A stretch of 50,952 nucleotides of DNA, from NCBI RefSeq assembly GCF_900176395.1, contig NZ_FWXL01000018.1, positions 1-50,952 on the forward strand, written 5' to 3'. The notes under the pieces were generated by a model. It saw only the letters and a program-made list of their open reading frames with translations, was not told the origin of the DNA and made no database searches. The DNA is from Novosphingobium sp. B1 (lineage in GTDB: Bacteria > Pseudomonadota > Alphaproteobacteria > Sphingomonadales > Sphingomonadaceae). This document shows, piece by piece, positions 39,441-48,286 of this stretch (the stretch's first letter is position 1; the number at the start of each line of letters is the position of its first letter). Made by a program: the position numbers and the translations under genes.

Positions 39441-40180
39441 CTAATTGACATGGTAAACAAGTTCGGCATTTTGCGTTCATGACGAATCAAATCTGAAAAA
39501 GTGCTCTTCGGGTCGCAAAAAACTGTAATAAAAGAATAATTTCTCATACACGAGCCCACTTCGCATCTCGCTCCCACGTGCCGGTTGGAAGAGCTTTGCG
39601 ATTTTGTGTGGTTATTGCCCCTTAACGCGGTCTCGGCTGCGTGCTTACCAGCGGGGGTCGCAATGAGGCTCGACCCTACGTGGGGAGCCCCGCTTTGGCT
39701 TCGACGCTGTGCGAGAAAATACTACAGAGACAGGGCTGATCTACTTAGACACTGCAACAGGCGGGCTATCACAAATTCTTGGAACGGCTAAGCGCGCTGA
39801 ACGTACGACGTGGCGCGGCTGTGATGCAGATGCCCTCGCTCTCGCTACCTCTGCGGAGCCTATTTGAAGGCTTCAGATCCTTTCCCCGGAATTGGCCGTG
39901 TTCATCTGGTTGGCAAGACCATGAGATGCTGGTCCGATCCTAGTGCGATAAGCCGACCGCACTCCAACTGATACGCCATTAATAGATGGTCCGCAGCAAG
40001 GGGAGTGACAAACCTTGCTGGTACCTGCGGACGCGCTACGGCGTTTCTCACTATCCGTGTTAGTGATAAATGCCACTGCCAGTTACAAGGGCCAGTGTTA
40101 GACCGAGGTTCACAGCAGGGCTTTTTGTGTCAATGGCCGATAACACAGGATCTGCCGGCAGCCGATCGCGGGAGGGCATA
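39441..40180. other. Long non-coding or decayed region
   Basis: About 740 bases with no convincing gene. Several short open frames (for example around 39585-39791) lack ribosome-binding sites and recognisable products. The stretch may be decayed coding DNA, but nothing identifiable remains. Only the last few bases (GGAGGG at 40171-40176) serve the next gene. Confidence 0.4.
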
Positions 40181-40777
40181 ATGCCGACTTTTAAACGAGC
40201 GTGTTCAGCGCCCACAGCAGTTCTGATCCTCATCAGTATGGCAGTGCCCACGCCGTTCACAGGGCAGGCTCACGCGCAATTCGGGGGCTTTAGCCTCCCA
40301 TCGATTGCGCGTAATAGTAATACTAGTCAAAGCAACTCCTCGGGGTGCCCCAAAGGAAAATCCAAAAGCGGAGGTTCATCGATTTTGGGAGGGATCATTG
40401 GACAAGGCATCAATCGGGCCGCCAGCTCCGCTGGCGTATCCAGCTTCATCCCAACTGCAGAAGTTGCTGAAACTCTCACGAATGCAATAGCCTGCCGCCT
40501 GGACCCCGAAGAGCAAAAGCAAGCAGCAGCTGCAACCATCGAAGCCACACGTGGTGATCAGGTTGGATTGAGCGCAACTTGGACATCTAACACGCGCGAG
40601 AACGTTTCAGGGACATCCACCGTAATCGCGCGCAACGATAAGGTTGCCTCTCCCAACGGGCAAACTGTTCAGTGCATAACGGTGACCGACGTAATCATTG
40701 TGAACGGCGAGGAAACGACTGCAAACAAGCGCATGTGCCGCGCGCCTGGATCTGCACGCTACACCCTGGCTGCATGA
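40181..40777 (+). CDS. Secreted surface-antigen-like protein (17-kDa antigen/RT0821-type pattern)
   Basis: This 198-residue protein begins at ATG 40181 with GGAGGG at 40171-40176. A signal peptide (KRACSAPTAVLILISMAVPTPFTGQAHA) is followed by a Ser/Gly/Asn-rich stretch and a glycine-zipper-like segment ILGGIIGQGINRAASSAG. The C-terminal domain (about 100-198) has DPEEQKQAAAATIEA, then LSATWTSNTRENVSGTSTVI, then VQCITVTDVIIVNGEETTANKRMCR. That arrangement matches the C-terminal domain seen in 17-kDa surface antigens of alphaproteobacteria. Exported periplasmic or outer-membrane location is likely. No lipobox cysteine is evident at the cleavage site. The family call is by pattern only. Confidence 0.62.
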   Translation: MPTFKRACSAPTAVLILISMAVPTPFTGQAHAQFGGFSLPSIARNSNTSQSNSSGCPKGKSKSGGSSILGGIIGQGINRAASSAGVSSFIPTAEVAETLTNAIACRLDPEEQKQAAAATIEATRGDQVGLSATWTSNTRENVSGTSTVIARNDKVASPNGQTVQCITVTDVIIVNGEETTANKRMCRAPGSARYTLAA

Positions 40778-40953
40778 AGAAGCACCAAGCACAGTCGAAA
40801 ACATCGAGAAAGATGCCTGCGGAACAAGTCTTCGCCCTTAATTTTCCGATCGAAGTTCTGAAAGCAGTTAAAGTTGTTGCCATGGATGAGGAATATCTGC
40901 TCTTCTCTCTGAAATGCTTACACCAGCACTTTGCCGGGCCGCGCGGGCTCTGA
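40774..40953 (+). CDS. Possible small protein overlapping the surface-antigen stop
   Basis: A 59-residue frame begins with ATG overlapping the preceding TGA (ATGA) and encodes a basic N-terminus (MKKHQAQSKTSRKMP) followed by FALNFPIEVLKAVKVVAMDEEYLLF. The stop-start overlap is the only support. It also overlaps the start of the following HTH gene in another frame, so it may not be real. Confidence 0.28.
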   Translation: MKKHQAQSKTSRKMPAEQVFALNFPIEVLKAVKVVAMDEEYLLFSLKCLHQHFAGPRGL

Positions 40954-41147
40954 TCGGAATCGACCGAGCCGAACTTGCAGAAACCGCAGGAGTCGACGAT
41001 CGAACCGTTGAGGCATTTGAGGCTGAGCTGGCGGTGCCGGGAGGAAATGCCTTGCTCGCTATTGCAGCTGCATTGGCTTCCTTGGGCGTGAACTTTCTAG
41101 AGCCCGGCGAGACTGCGCCGGAATGGGCAGTGACATTCCGGCCTTAA
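40914..41147 (+). CDS. Small XRE-like helix-turn-helix protein
   Basis: This 77-residue protein matches a common alphaproteobacterial pattern of single-domain HTH proteins: MLTPALCRAARALIGIDRAELAETAGVDDRTVEAFE, followed by a short helix and LGVNFLEPGE. The LAETAGVDDRTVEAFE section is the helix-turn-helix. Such proteins are probably transcriptional regulators; the target is unknown. No strong ribosome-binding site precedes the ATG, so translation may be coupled to the overlapping upstream frame. Confidence 0.62.
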   Translation: MLTPALCRAARALIGIDRAELAETAGVDDRTVEAFEAELAVPGGNALLAIAAALASLGVNFLEPGETAPEWAVTFRP

Positions 41148-41297
41148 ACGCTTCCATTGATACCGCGGCGGTCGCAAAGCCAAGTCAATGTTTTTAGAGG
41201 TTTGTTAACCACACAAGTTGTAGCTGTCGATCAGCGGATCACTAATCCCACCCAGTGTCCGCTCGGGTCCTGATTCCCCAAGTCGTGGACCTTCGAA

Positions 41298-41337
41298 ATG
41301 TGCTCCGCCCGTTCCTGCTGCTTAGGGCGGAGCACAT
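41298..41337. other. Perfect 13-bp inverted repeat
   Basis: ATGTGCTCCGCCC (41298-41310) pairs with GGGCGGAGCACAT (41325-41337) around a 14-base loop. No T-tract follows on either strand. It could be a factor-dependent terminator for the HTH gene, part of a structured RNA, or a protein-binding site. Confidence 0.5.
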
Positions 41338-41812
41338 ACACTAACCCCGACCGATAATGCTGGGCGCAGATCGCCTCTATGGGGGCAATTGTGGGCAAGC
41401 GTCATTCGCACGCTACGACCCTTTTAAGCCAAAGCGCCTCGTGCACGCGCACATACTCAGACCCCCTGCAGAGAGAATTCTCACCCTTCGGTCTAACTGA
41501 TCGGAAGCAGATGAACGGGCCTGGTTGCGATTACACAGTCGAATGGTTTTTCGTCAGCGCGCAATAACTAGCGAGCTCGGCCCTCCAGCGCTTCGCTCGA
41601 CGCCTTCGCCTTGTTAGATTAATTGCGCTCCTTAGAGAGTAGCTGCCATCGATCAAGATGGTGATGCCTTTTCCAGATCCCCAAGCCTGCAATTTGCGCG
41701 AGACAAACATAGTTAACACAACTCCCGTGCCGATTCGCTCTTACCAGGACGGCGAGGAGCGTGGGCGCAACGTTGCAGGCCCGTTAAAGCTTCGATCTAA
41801 TGGTAAACAACC

Positions 41813-41834
41813 TCTCCCTCAGCTGTGAGGGAGA
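41813..41834. promoter_or_regulatory. Perfect hairpin in the leader of the TadG-like gene
   Basis: TCTCCCTCA (41813-41821) and TGAGGGAGA (41826-41834) form a 9-bp stem with a four-base loop GCTG, 112 bases before the chosen ATG. It may be an operator or a 5' leader structure. It lies directly in front of the TTAA-N7-TAAA near-match. Confidence 0.4.
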
Positions 41835-41945
41835 TACCTGATTAAAAGTAGATAAACACGCCGTGAATTGGGCTTAAGGGTAAGATTCTGGAAACAGTGT
41901 TGGGCGGCTTTTGCACGAGAATTGCTGCAGAAGGCCTATTTTTTG

Positions 41946-43955
41946 ATGACGCAGGTGGACCGGGACAAGACGGCAGAGGGGGGCGGGGGCCACCTTCGAG
42001 TGCTGCGCACCCTGCTGTATTGGCTTCGCAGCGACACATCGGGCAACGTCCTGATCATCACGGCGCTGTGTCTTGTGCCTTTGCTAATGCTGATCGGCAG
42101 TGCAGTTGATATCAGTCGCGCCACCATGGCCAAAAGTCGTTTGCAGAACGCGTGCGACGCTGCGTCACTAGCTGCGCGGCGCGTAATGCGAAACGATACC
42201 TTCGAGGATAGCGTTAGTCAGACGGGCCGACAGTTTTTCTCGTTCAATTTCCCGCAAGGTTCATTTGACACCCAGAATTTCGAACCTCAAATATCCCGTC
42301 CGACTGCTGGTGTTGTGCGGGTGAGTGCCGCCACGCGCATACACAACCAGATTATGGACATGTTTGGCTTTGAATCGATCCCGCTTCAAGTCAGCTGCGA
42401 CGCTTCGCTGAATTTCGTAAACACCGATGTTGTTTTGGTGCTCGACGTGACCGGCTCTATGGCCGATGCTGTCGGAGGAACGGCCAAGATTGCGGCTCTG
42501 CGAAGCGCAGTTATGGCGCTTTATGACGAGCTTGCCCCAATCCAGGCACAACTTGAAGCGCAAGGTCTGCGCCTGCGCTTTGGCATTGTGCCGTATTCCA
42601 GCACGGTAAATGTCGGTAGGCTCCTTTATGCAGCAAATTCGTCTTACCTGACCTCCACCACCAATTATCAGTCGCGTGTCGCGAACTACAATTCATCTGT
42701 GTATACCGCGAACACTCCGACGAGTGTAGGTGCTTGGGAATACTATAGTGGGAGCTCTGGGGCTGGGTCGTCATCGCCAACATCTTCGACGCGGTCTAAC
42801 AGTCAGTGCCAGACTTGGGTGCAAGCGTCAGCGATAGACGGTAATCAAACAGCGCCGACGCCGAGAACAGTTACCTCTTACGGCGGTACGTCAACGAGCA
42901 GCGCTTACAATGCTACCGCGGATTTCGGCTGGACTGGTGCTCCGGTCACCACAGGTAACAACCGTAGCTGTCGCCGGTGGCGGACCGTCACGACGACCAC
43001 TTATACCACGACGTATGGCTTCTCAAATTGGACCTACCGGCAAGTGCCCTATGATACCTCGCAGATCATTCAGCCGAATGGCTCCATGGTTATTGCATCG
43101 TCGGCAGGTAACACCGTAGCGACCTCGAGCAGCTACAACCTTCAGCAGCTTGCCGCAGTCCCCGGTCTGACTACGACGCGGCTGACTTGGAATGGTTGCA
43201 TTGAGGAGCGCGACACGACGACTTCGATTGACGGTGGCACCAGTCTTACCATTCCATCGACCGCGAACGACCTGAACATCAATCAGATCCCGAGCAGCGA
43301 CGCGACGCGCTGGCATCCCGCGATCCCGGAGTTAGTATACACCAGGACCGCAGGATCTACATCTGCAACGGTCAATGGGAATACCAGCACGACCAACTGG
43401 ATCATGAACTACGCTGCAAACTTGGGGTATTACGCGTGTCCCACCGAAGCCAGACGTCTTCGCAGTTGGACGCGGACTGATCTCCAAAACTACGTGAATG
43501 GCCTGCAACCAATTGGTGGTACCTATCACGACATTGGTATGATCTGGGGCGCCCGGTTCATCTCGACTGGCGGCGTGTTTGCGGACGGGTGCGAGCAATA
43601 CAACGAGATGCCGTGCAACCGGCACGTGATTTTTATGACTGATGGCTTGCAGACCGCTTACTGCAATGTGCTGACTGCCTACGGGATCGAACAGAATGAC
43701 ATGAGGACGACGGGTGCAGGATCGTGCCCCAATCAGCTTGCGCGTCACGAACAGCGGTTCCGGATGATCTGCAATGCCACGAAGAACCAGAACGTCTCGG
43801 TTTGGGTCATTGGTTTTGACACGGCCCTCAATTCTAATCTCACAGGCTGCGCCAGTAATTCAAACCAGGCATCGACATCGGAAGACGGTCCGAAGCTGAT
43901 CGCCCGGTTCCGCGAGATTGGTAACCAGATCGGCGCACTAAGGCTAGTGAAGTAG
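41946..43955 (+). CDS. TadG-like protein with von Willebrand factor A domain
   Basis: This 669-residue protein has a Tad pseudopilin-type N-terminus: a basic start, SDTSGNVLIITALCLVPLLML (membrane segment about residues 34-54), GSAVDISRA and LQNACDAASLAARR. This is the TadE/TadG-like pattern. Residues about 160 onward form a vWA domain with VVLVLDVTGSMAD, where D167-x-T-G-S171 is the metal-binding MIDAS. A long Ser/Thr/Tyr/Asn-rich insertion (about 225-430) interrupts it before GGTYHDIGMIWGARF and VIFMTDGLQT. The protein is probably anchored in the inner membrane with an extracytoplasmic adhesive or assembly domain. The ATG at 41946 is used; an in-frame TTG at 41868 has no ribosome-binding site. 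First of three co-directional Tad-type genes. Confidence 0.82.
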   Translation: MTQVDRDKTAEGGGGHLRVLRTLLYWLRSDTSGNVLIITALCLVPLLMLIGSAVDISRATMAKSRLQNACDAASLAARRVMRNDTFEDSVSQTGRQFFSFNFPQGSFDTQNFEPQISRPTAGVVRVSAATRIHNQIMDMFGFESIPLQVSCDASLNFVNTDVVLVLDVTGSMADAVGGTAKIAALRSAVMALYDELAPIQAQLEAQGLRLRFGIVPYSSTVNVGRLLYAANSSYLTSTTNYQSRVANYNSSVYTANTPTSVGAWEYYSGSSGAGSSSPTSSTRSNSQCQTWVQASAIDGNQTAPTPRTVTSYGGTSTSSAYNATADFGWTGAPVTTGNNRSCRRWRTVTTTTYTTTYGFSNWTYRQVPYDTSQIIQPNGSMVIASSAGNTVATSSSYNLQQLAAVPGLTTTRLTWNGCIEERDTTTSIDGGTSLTIPSTANDLNINQIPSSDATRWHPAIPELVYTRTAGSTSATVNGNTSTTNWIMNYAANLGYYACPTEARRLRSWTRTDLQNYVNGLQPIGGTYHDIGMIWGARFISTGGVFADGCEQYNEMPCNRHVIFMTDGLQTAYCNVLTAYGIEQNDMRTTGAGSCPNQLARHEQRFRMICNATKNQNVSVWVIGFDTALNSNLTGCASNSNQASTSEDGPKLIARFREIGNQIGALRLVK

Positions 43956-43965
43956 GAGTGTGGCG

Positions 43966-44589
43966 GTGATCATCGAAATCTCTCGCATTTTCCGAAACCT
44001 GCGCCTTGGCGCTGACCGAGGCGGCTCAGTAACGGTCGAATTCGCCCTTGTTGCAGTGCCCTTCATTGTCATGGTGCTTGGCAGTTTCGACTTTGCTTAC
44101 CAGGCTTATTTGAAAACTGTCGTCCAGGGCGCGCTCAATGATGTTGCGCGCACAGCTTCGCTGGAATCGCCTGATCTTGAGTGCGATGACGGTACGTTAT
44201 CTGACAAGGTGAAGTGCGCAATCCAAAAAAGATCAGACGTCGTGGCGCGGGAAGCAACCTACAGTGTGAGGATAAACAACTTCTATGATTTCTCTACGGT
44301 TGGTCGCACGGAGAAACTAATTACGGACTACAATAAAAACGGGGCTTATGATGCCGGAGACTGTTTTGTCGACTTGAACGAGAACGGCACGTTCGACACA
44401 ACCGCAGGCCGTGATGGCGTAGGTGGTGCAGACGACGTTTCGTATTATATCGTGACAGTCTCGATGCCCCGTCTGTTTCCCATCGACAAGTTTCTCCCGC
44501 TTAGCCCCAATTATTCCATTTCGGGAGAAACAGCGGTGCGCAATCAGCCTTATGCACGGCAGCGCATCCCTCCAACGGTGTGCGTATGA
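43966..44589 (+). CDS. TadE/TadF-like pseudopilin
   Basis: This 207-residue protein has the pseudopilin N-terminus GGSVTVEFALVAVPFIVMVLGSFDFAY, with the Glu at the +5-like position and one membrane helix. A polar extracytoplasmic domain contains an acidic Asp/Gly-rich segment (DYNKNGAYDAGDCFVDLNENGTFD) that resembles a calcium-binding loop. The GTG at 43966 is preferred because AGGAG (43954-43958) is seven bases upstream; the GTG at 43960 would be too close. The gene begins right after the TadG-like stop and overlaps the next gene by ATGA. It is probably a minor subunit of a Tad-like pilus or a related envelope assembly. Confidence 0.82.
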   Translation: MIIEISRIFRNLRLGADRGGSVTVEFALVAVPFIVMVLGSFDFAYQAYLKTVVQGALNDVARTASLESPDLECDDGTLSDKVKCAIQKRSDVVAREATYSVRINNFYDFSTVGRTEKLITDYNKNGAYDAGDCFVDLNENGTFDTTAGRDGVGGADDVSYYIVTVSMPRLFPIDKFLPLSPNYSISGETAVRNQPYARQRIPPTVCV

Positions 44590-45236
44590 GGGCGTCTGTG
44601 AAAACCCTGCTCCAAGCGATGCACCAAGACCTTAGGGCCTCGTCTTCTGGCATTGCTGTCATCGAGTTTGCGCTGGCTATGCCGCTTCTCATTCTGATGA
44701 CCTTTGGTGGCCTTGAGTTGGCCAACTTCGTCCTTGCGCACATGCGCATTAGCCAGATCGCCATTACCGTAGCTGATAATGCCGGGCGTGCACGCACTGG
44801 AATTGACGAATCTAACATTTATGAAGTGTTTGCTGGCGCTAACCTCATCGGTGAGAGCATTGATTTTGCCAACAATGGCCGCATCGTCCTATCTTCGCTG
44901 CAGCCAAACGGATTGATCGACGCGAATGCAGGCCAGATGATAAACTGGCAGCGTTGTTATGGTCGCCTTGCAGTGTCCCCTTCATATGGACGAGAAGGCG
45001 CAGGTCGAACTGATGCGAGCCTGTCCGCAGGAATGGGGTCAAACGGCAACAAGATCACTTCAGCGAGCGGAACAGCAGTGATGTTCGTGGAGGTTACCTA
45101 TCGTTATGAACCGGCCTTTTTCTCTGCAATTTCGAACCTTGCAGGTAACATTCGCTATGAAAGCGCATTTAACGTGCGTGAGCGTACTAATCAGAACATT
45201 ACCAATACGCAGCGTCTGACGGTGAACTCATGTTGA
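44586..45236 (+). CDS. TadE-like pseudopilin
   Basis: This 216-residue protein starts at ATG 44586, overlapping the stop of the previous gene (ATGA). The N-terminal SSSGIAVIEFALAMPLLILMTFGGLELANF is the TadE pattern: Gly, short polar stretch, Glu, then one hydrophobic helix. A polar extracytoplasmic domain of about 170 residues follows, ending with NIRYESAFNVRERTNQN. With the two upstream genes it forms a TadG/TadE/TadE trio. No Flp pilin, TadA ATPase, secretin or prepilin peptidase is present in the window, so the core machine must be elsewhere if it exists. Confidence 0.85.
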   Translation: MRASVKTLLQAMHQDLRASSSGIAVIEFALAMPLLILMTFGGLELANFVLAHMRISQIAITVADNAGRARTGIDESNIYEVFAGANLIGESIDFANNGRIVLSSLQPNGLIDANAGQMINWQRCYGRLAVSPSYGREGAGRTDASLSAGMGSNGNKITSASGTAVMFVEVTYRYEPAFFSAISNLAGNIRYESAFNVRERTNQNITNTQRLTVNSC

Positions 45237-45276
45237 GCGTTTCGTTCAGGGATGGTGTGCAGGGGGAAAGGGCGCC

Positions 45277-45606
45277 ATGACGCGCAACTCTGCTGTCGCA
45301 ATTTGCGCTTTCATACTTTTCGTGGTCTCCATGTTGTTTGAGCCTGGCGGCCCGCTTCCTGCTGTCGCCGAGGCTGCCAAGCCAGCGGAACACGTCGGTG
45401 AGCACGGGCAATCGTCCAGAATTACGGGTATTTTCGGGGTCGAAAGCGATCGCTTCGAGGAGGCGGCCGATCAAGAACCAGATGAAGGCCTCTCGGAGGA
45501 CCGCACCGTGTTGCCAGCAGTTGAAGCTTATGGTGAAGTTGAGAGCCTTTCGACTGTGCCAGCACCGTTGCGCGGGACAATAACGAACGTAGCGCGCGTC
45601 GAGTAA
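45277..45606 (+). CDS. Small secreted hypothetical protein
   Basis: This 109-residue protein begins with an apparent signal peptide (MTRNSAVAICAFILFVVSMLF) and continues with an acidic, Glu/Pro-rich region without recognisable domain. A strong purine-rich ribosome-binding site AGGGGGAAAGG (45261-45271) precedes the ATG at 45277. It lies 40 bases after the TadE-like gene and probably belongs to the same transcript. A longer open frame on the opposite strand covers this region but lacks support. Confidence 0.55.
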   Translation: MTRNSAVAICAFILFVVSMLFEPGGPLPAVAEAAKPAEHVGEHGQSSRITGIFGVESDRFEEAADQEPDEGLSEDRTVLPAVEAYGEVESLSTVPAPLRGTITNVARVE

Positions 45607-46241
45607 GACCAGTACAGTCCAACGACATTCCGCAAATAGCTGATTTTGGAAACTCCCGCCGCCTTGGCCAAAGGTCACTTGCGGCGACCGGCTTTACCTT
45701 TTGACGCGTCAGTTTTTCGTACAGCGGCCGTCTGGAAGCAGGATTGCGCTGGCAAGTAGGTGAATCGGTCGATGACGTTGAAGCCCGTTCGATAGTCCTT
45801 CACACCCCCTCGTCTAATACGATCAATCCTATGTTGGCTTCAGGCGCGAGAGGTCACGACACTTGGCACCAATACGTGCAACTGGCTTAGCCAGCGATGG
45901 CAGATCGCCAAAATCCAAAGCGGTTTTGCTTCATCCACCTGATGGGCGAATGAGGTTTCGTGTGCTCAAAATGCGCGGCAGGCGCCCGCACCACCTTTCA
46001 AAAAAGCATCGCATAAACACGAGATTTTCCGGTGATGGAACGAATATCAGTTAACGGCGCCGACGTCTGCGAAATCGCCTAAGTGCCCGTCAAATAGCTA
46101 ACTTCTTGTATGGGTAGGTAACCACTCGTTAATCCTTACCTGCATCGGATATGGAATGAACCGAAACCCCTCCATTTCGAATTGAAGATGCCTTCCGGAT
46201 AGGAGCTCCCGCAAAGGGTCGTATCAAAGGACGGTCGGAAC
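45607..46241. other. Intergenic region upstream of the chemoreceptor gene
   Basis: About 635 bases with no supported gene. Near its right end GTAA-N7-TTAA (46118-46132) is one mismatch away from a CtrA box and lies 110-124 bases before the GTG of the chemotaxis gene, a plausible promoter position. Otherwise no repeat or RNA gene was recognised. Confidence 0.45.
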
Positions 46242-47984
46242 GTGATCAAGAAGCAGCTCGGTATGGGGGCGAAAGCTATCTTTGTAGCCTTGCTCTTACT
46301 GGTAATCTCCTCTGCCTTGGGCATGAACGCTATTCGGGTCGGTGGAGCGCTACATAAGCGCCAGCTCCTCACGAATGAGTTTGTCGCTGATATCATGCCG
46401 CCGCCTGAATATGTGATCGAACCGATGCTTGAGATCACTCGGCTCATGCGCGATCCAACGAGCCTTGAGCATCGTCGCGCGAACCTGAAGCGTCTCGAAG
46501 CGGCATATAAAAGTCGCGCGAGCTACTGGCGGGAGAGCACCCTTGATAATGATCTCAAGCGTAAGCTGCTTACCGAAGCAGCAGCGCCTGCAGAGAAATT
46601 TTGGCAAGATGTGAACAGTCAGCTTCTGCCGGCAATCGAACAGAATGACATGGTGGCGGCGCAATCAGCATACGACAGTGCAGCGCGCGCTTTCGAACGG
46701 CATCAAAATGCCATCGAGAGGCTCACGTCAGCGGGCATCAACCGCAGTGCCGAGGCTGGTTTGGACGCTGAGCAAAAGGCACAATGGACTTTGGCGCTCT
46801 TGAGTGGTCTCAATGTGTTCATTCTTCTCATTATAGGTGCTGGCAGGCGGTGGCTTATGCGCCGGGTGATCGAGCCAATGCTCGCTGTTGCTGCCACCAT
46901 GCGGGCAATGGCTGCAGGTGAACTTGAAAGCGGACGCGTACAAAATCACCGCGAGGACGAGATTGGCGACATGACACGTGCCGTTGAAGTGTTCCGGCAG
47001 GTATCGTTCGATCAACGTGAGGTCGCCGCAAATCAAGCTGTAGTGGTAGACGAAATCGATCGCGGCCTTCGCGCTCTCGCGGGCGGCGACCTCACGCATC
47101 GAATACGCACAGAGTTTGCCAAGGACCTGGACGCTCTTCGTCACTCATATAATCGCAGTGTTTCAATGCTCGCCAAGGCAATTCAAAATGTTTCTGACAC
47201 AGCACAGCGTGTCTCGCTTAGAGCAAGCGAGATCGAGGCGGCATCTGAAGATCTCGCGCAGCGCAATGTCAGTCAGACAGCACATGTTGAAGAGACGCGG
47301 GCTGCCATTGGCGACGTGCTTGGGCTCGTGTCGCACACGGCAAATAGCGCGAAGGAAACGCGCAAACTGATCGAGCAGGCGGATGTCGAGGCAAGCGATA
47401 GCAGCGATGTCGTGACGCAAGCAACGATAGCAATGACGGCAATCGAGTCATCGTCCACTCAGATTTCTAAAATTGTTGCACTTATCGAGGGCATTGCATT
47501 TCAGACAAACCTATTGGCTTTGAATGCAGGAGTTGAGGCGGCGAGGGCCGGCGAGGCAGGAAAAGGGTTTGCTGTTGTTGCAAGCGAGGTTCGTGCGTTG
47601 GCTTTGCGTTGCGCCGACGCCGCTTCTGAAATCAGAACCCTAATCGCCCAATCTGAAACGCAAGTCAGTCTTGGTGTTACTCTGGTAAAGCGCACGGGAT
47701 CTGCTCTTATACACGTTATAGGTCGGATGGCACGCGTGCGGCAAATGATTGAAACTATTGCTGTGGATGCTGGTCACCAGGCTTCGACACTGGCGCAGAT
47801 CAATGCGACAGCCCACCAACTAGACCAAGTCACGCAACAAAATGCAGCGATGGCAGAGCAATCTACAGCAGCAGCCCGCAGACTCTCAACGCACGCTGGC
47901 GAGTTGTCGCAGCTAGTCTCCTGTTTTGAACTTTCGGCTGAAAGATCCGATCCCCCTGCAGAGCCATTGCGCGTTGCTGCTTAA
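46242..47984 (+). CDS. Methyl-accepting chemotaxis protein
   Basis: This 580-residue transmembrane chemoreceptor has a first membrane segment at about residues 10-29 and a helical periplasmic sensor of about 155 residues. A second segment lies near 187-205 (LALLSGLNVFILLIIGAG), followed by HAMP (RRVIEPMLAVAATMRAMAAGEL...) and a second HAMP-like stretch (EIDRGLRALAGGDLTHRI). The signalling domain has the hallmark tip IEGIAFQTNLLALNAGVEAARAGEAGKGFAVVASEVRALA. It should relay ligand state to CheA/CheW, which are not in this window. The GTG start follows an AAGGA-type site. A single-gene transcript is likely. A GTAA-N7-TTAA motif upstream hints at CtrA control, common for chemotaxis genes in this class. 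Confidence 0.94.
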   Translation: MIKKQLGMGAKAIFVALLLLVISSALGMNAIRVGGALHKRQLLTNEFVADIMPPPEYVIEPMLEITRLMRDPTSLEHRRANLKRLEAAYKSRASYWRESTLDNDLKRKLLTEAAAPAEKFWQDVNSQLLPAIEQNDMVAAQSAYDSAARAFERHQNAIERLTSAGINRSAEAGLDAEQKAQWTLALLSGLNVFILLIIGAGRRWLMRRVIEPMLAVAATMRAMAAGELESGRVQNHREDEIGDMTRAVEVFRQVSFDQREVAANQAVVVDEIDRGLRALAGGDLTHRIRTEFAKDLDALRHSYNRSVSMLAKAIQNVSDTAQRVSLRASEIEAASEDLAQRNVSQTAHVEETRAAIGDVLGLVSHTANSAKETRKLIEQADVEASDSSDVVTQATIAMTAIESSSTQISKIVALIEGIAFQTNLLALNAGVEAARAGEAGKGFAVVASEVRALALRCADAASEIRTLIAQSETQVSLGVTLVKRTGSALIHVIGRMARVRQMIETIAVDAGHQASTLAQINATAHQLDQVTQQNAAMAEQSTAAARRLSTHAGELSQLVSCFELSAERSDPPAEPLRVAA

Positions 47985-48166
47985 AAGTTGCCGTCGTCTC
48001 GATCGAGGGCCGCTCAACACTGGGTTCGTATTGACATTCCCGATCGCATCTCAGCCATTTTTTGGCAAACGCAGTCAGAGCAGGGCTATCTCGCCTAGAC
48101 GATACATTGTGCGTTTGGGGTTAGCTGAGGATTAATCGGCCAATTCCAACGGAAGAGAGCGGCAAA

Positions 48167-48286
48167 ATGAGCTCGCCAGCTACTAGCGCACGCCTTGGCG
48201 AGTTGAAGGCTCGATGCATTCGCTCGACCATGATGGCGACAGCTGCCATCTATTTGGCTTATAAGTCTGCGTTGAGCCTTTCCTGA
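48167..48286 (+). CDS. Possible 39-residue small protein
   Basis: A short frame (MSSPATSARLGELKARC...) begins at ATG 48167 after the purine-rich GGAAGAGAG and ends with a hydrophobic helix-like MMATAAIYLAYKSALSLS. TTAG-N7-TTAA, one mismatch from a CtrA box, lies 32 bases before the ATG. Its 3' end overlaps the end of the opposing regulator gene. Evidence is weak; it could be a chance frame. Confidence 0.25.
   Translation: MSSPATSARLGELKARCIRSTMMATAAIYLAYKSALSLS

Larger units (their letters stand above)
41148..41945. other. Long intergenic region upstream of the Tad-type genes
   Basis: About 800 bases without a supported gene. It contains two perfect hairpins (41298-41337 and 41813-41834). 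TTAG-N7-TTAA lies near 41190-41213 and TTAA-N7-TAAA at 41842-41856, each one mismatch from a CtrA box. One-mismatch matches are expected many times by chance, so only their position near the Tad-type genes makes them worth noting. Confidence 0.45.

Noticed and set aside
39585..39791. Short plus-strand open frame in the long non-coding stretch
   Set aside because: No ribosome-binding site, Cys/Arg/Trp-rich chance-like composition and no recognisable product.
41190..41215. TTAG-N7-TTAA as a CtrA box
   Set aside because: One mismatch from consensus and about 730 bases from the next gene start; such matches are expected many times by chance in 51 kb.
45199..45678. 159-residue minus-strand open frame
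   Set aside because: It overlaps the end of the TadE-like gene and the small secreted protein, which has a signal peptide and strong ribosome-binding site; the minus-strand translation resembles no protein family.
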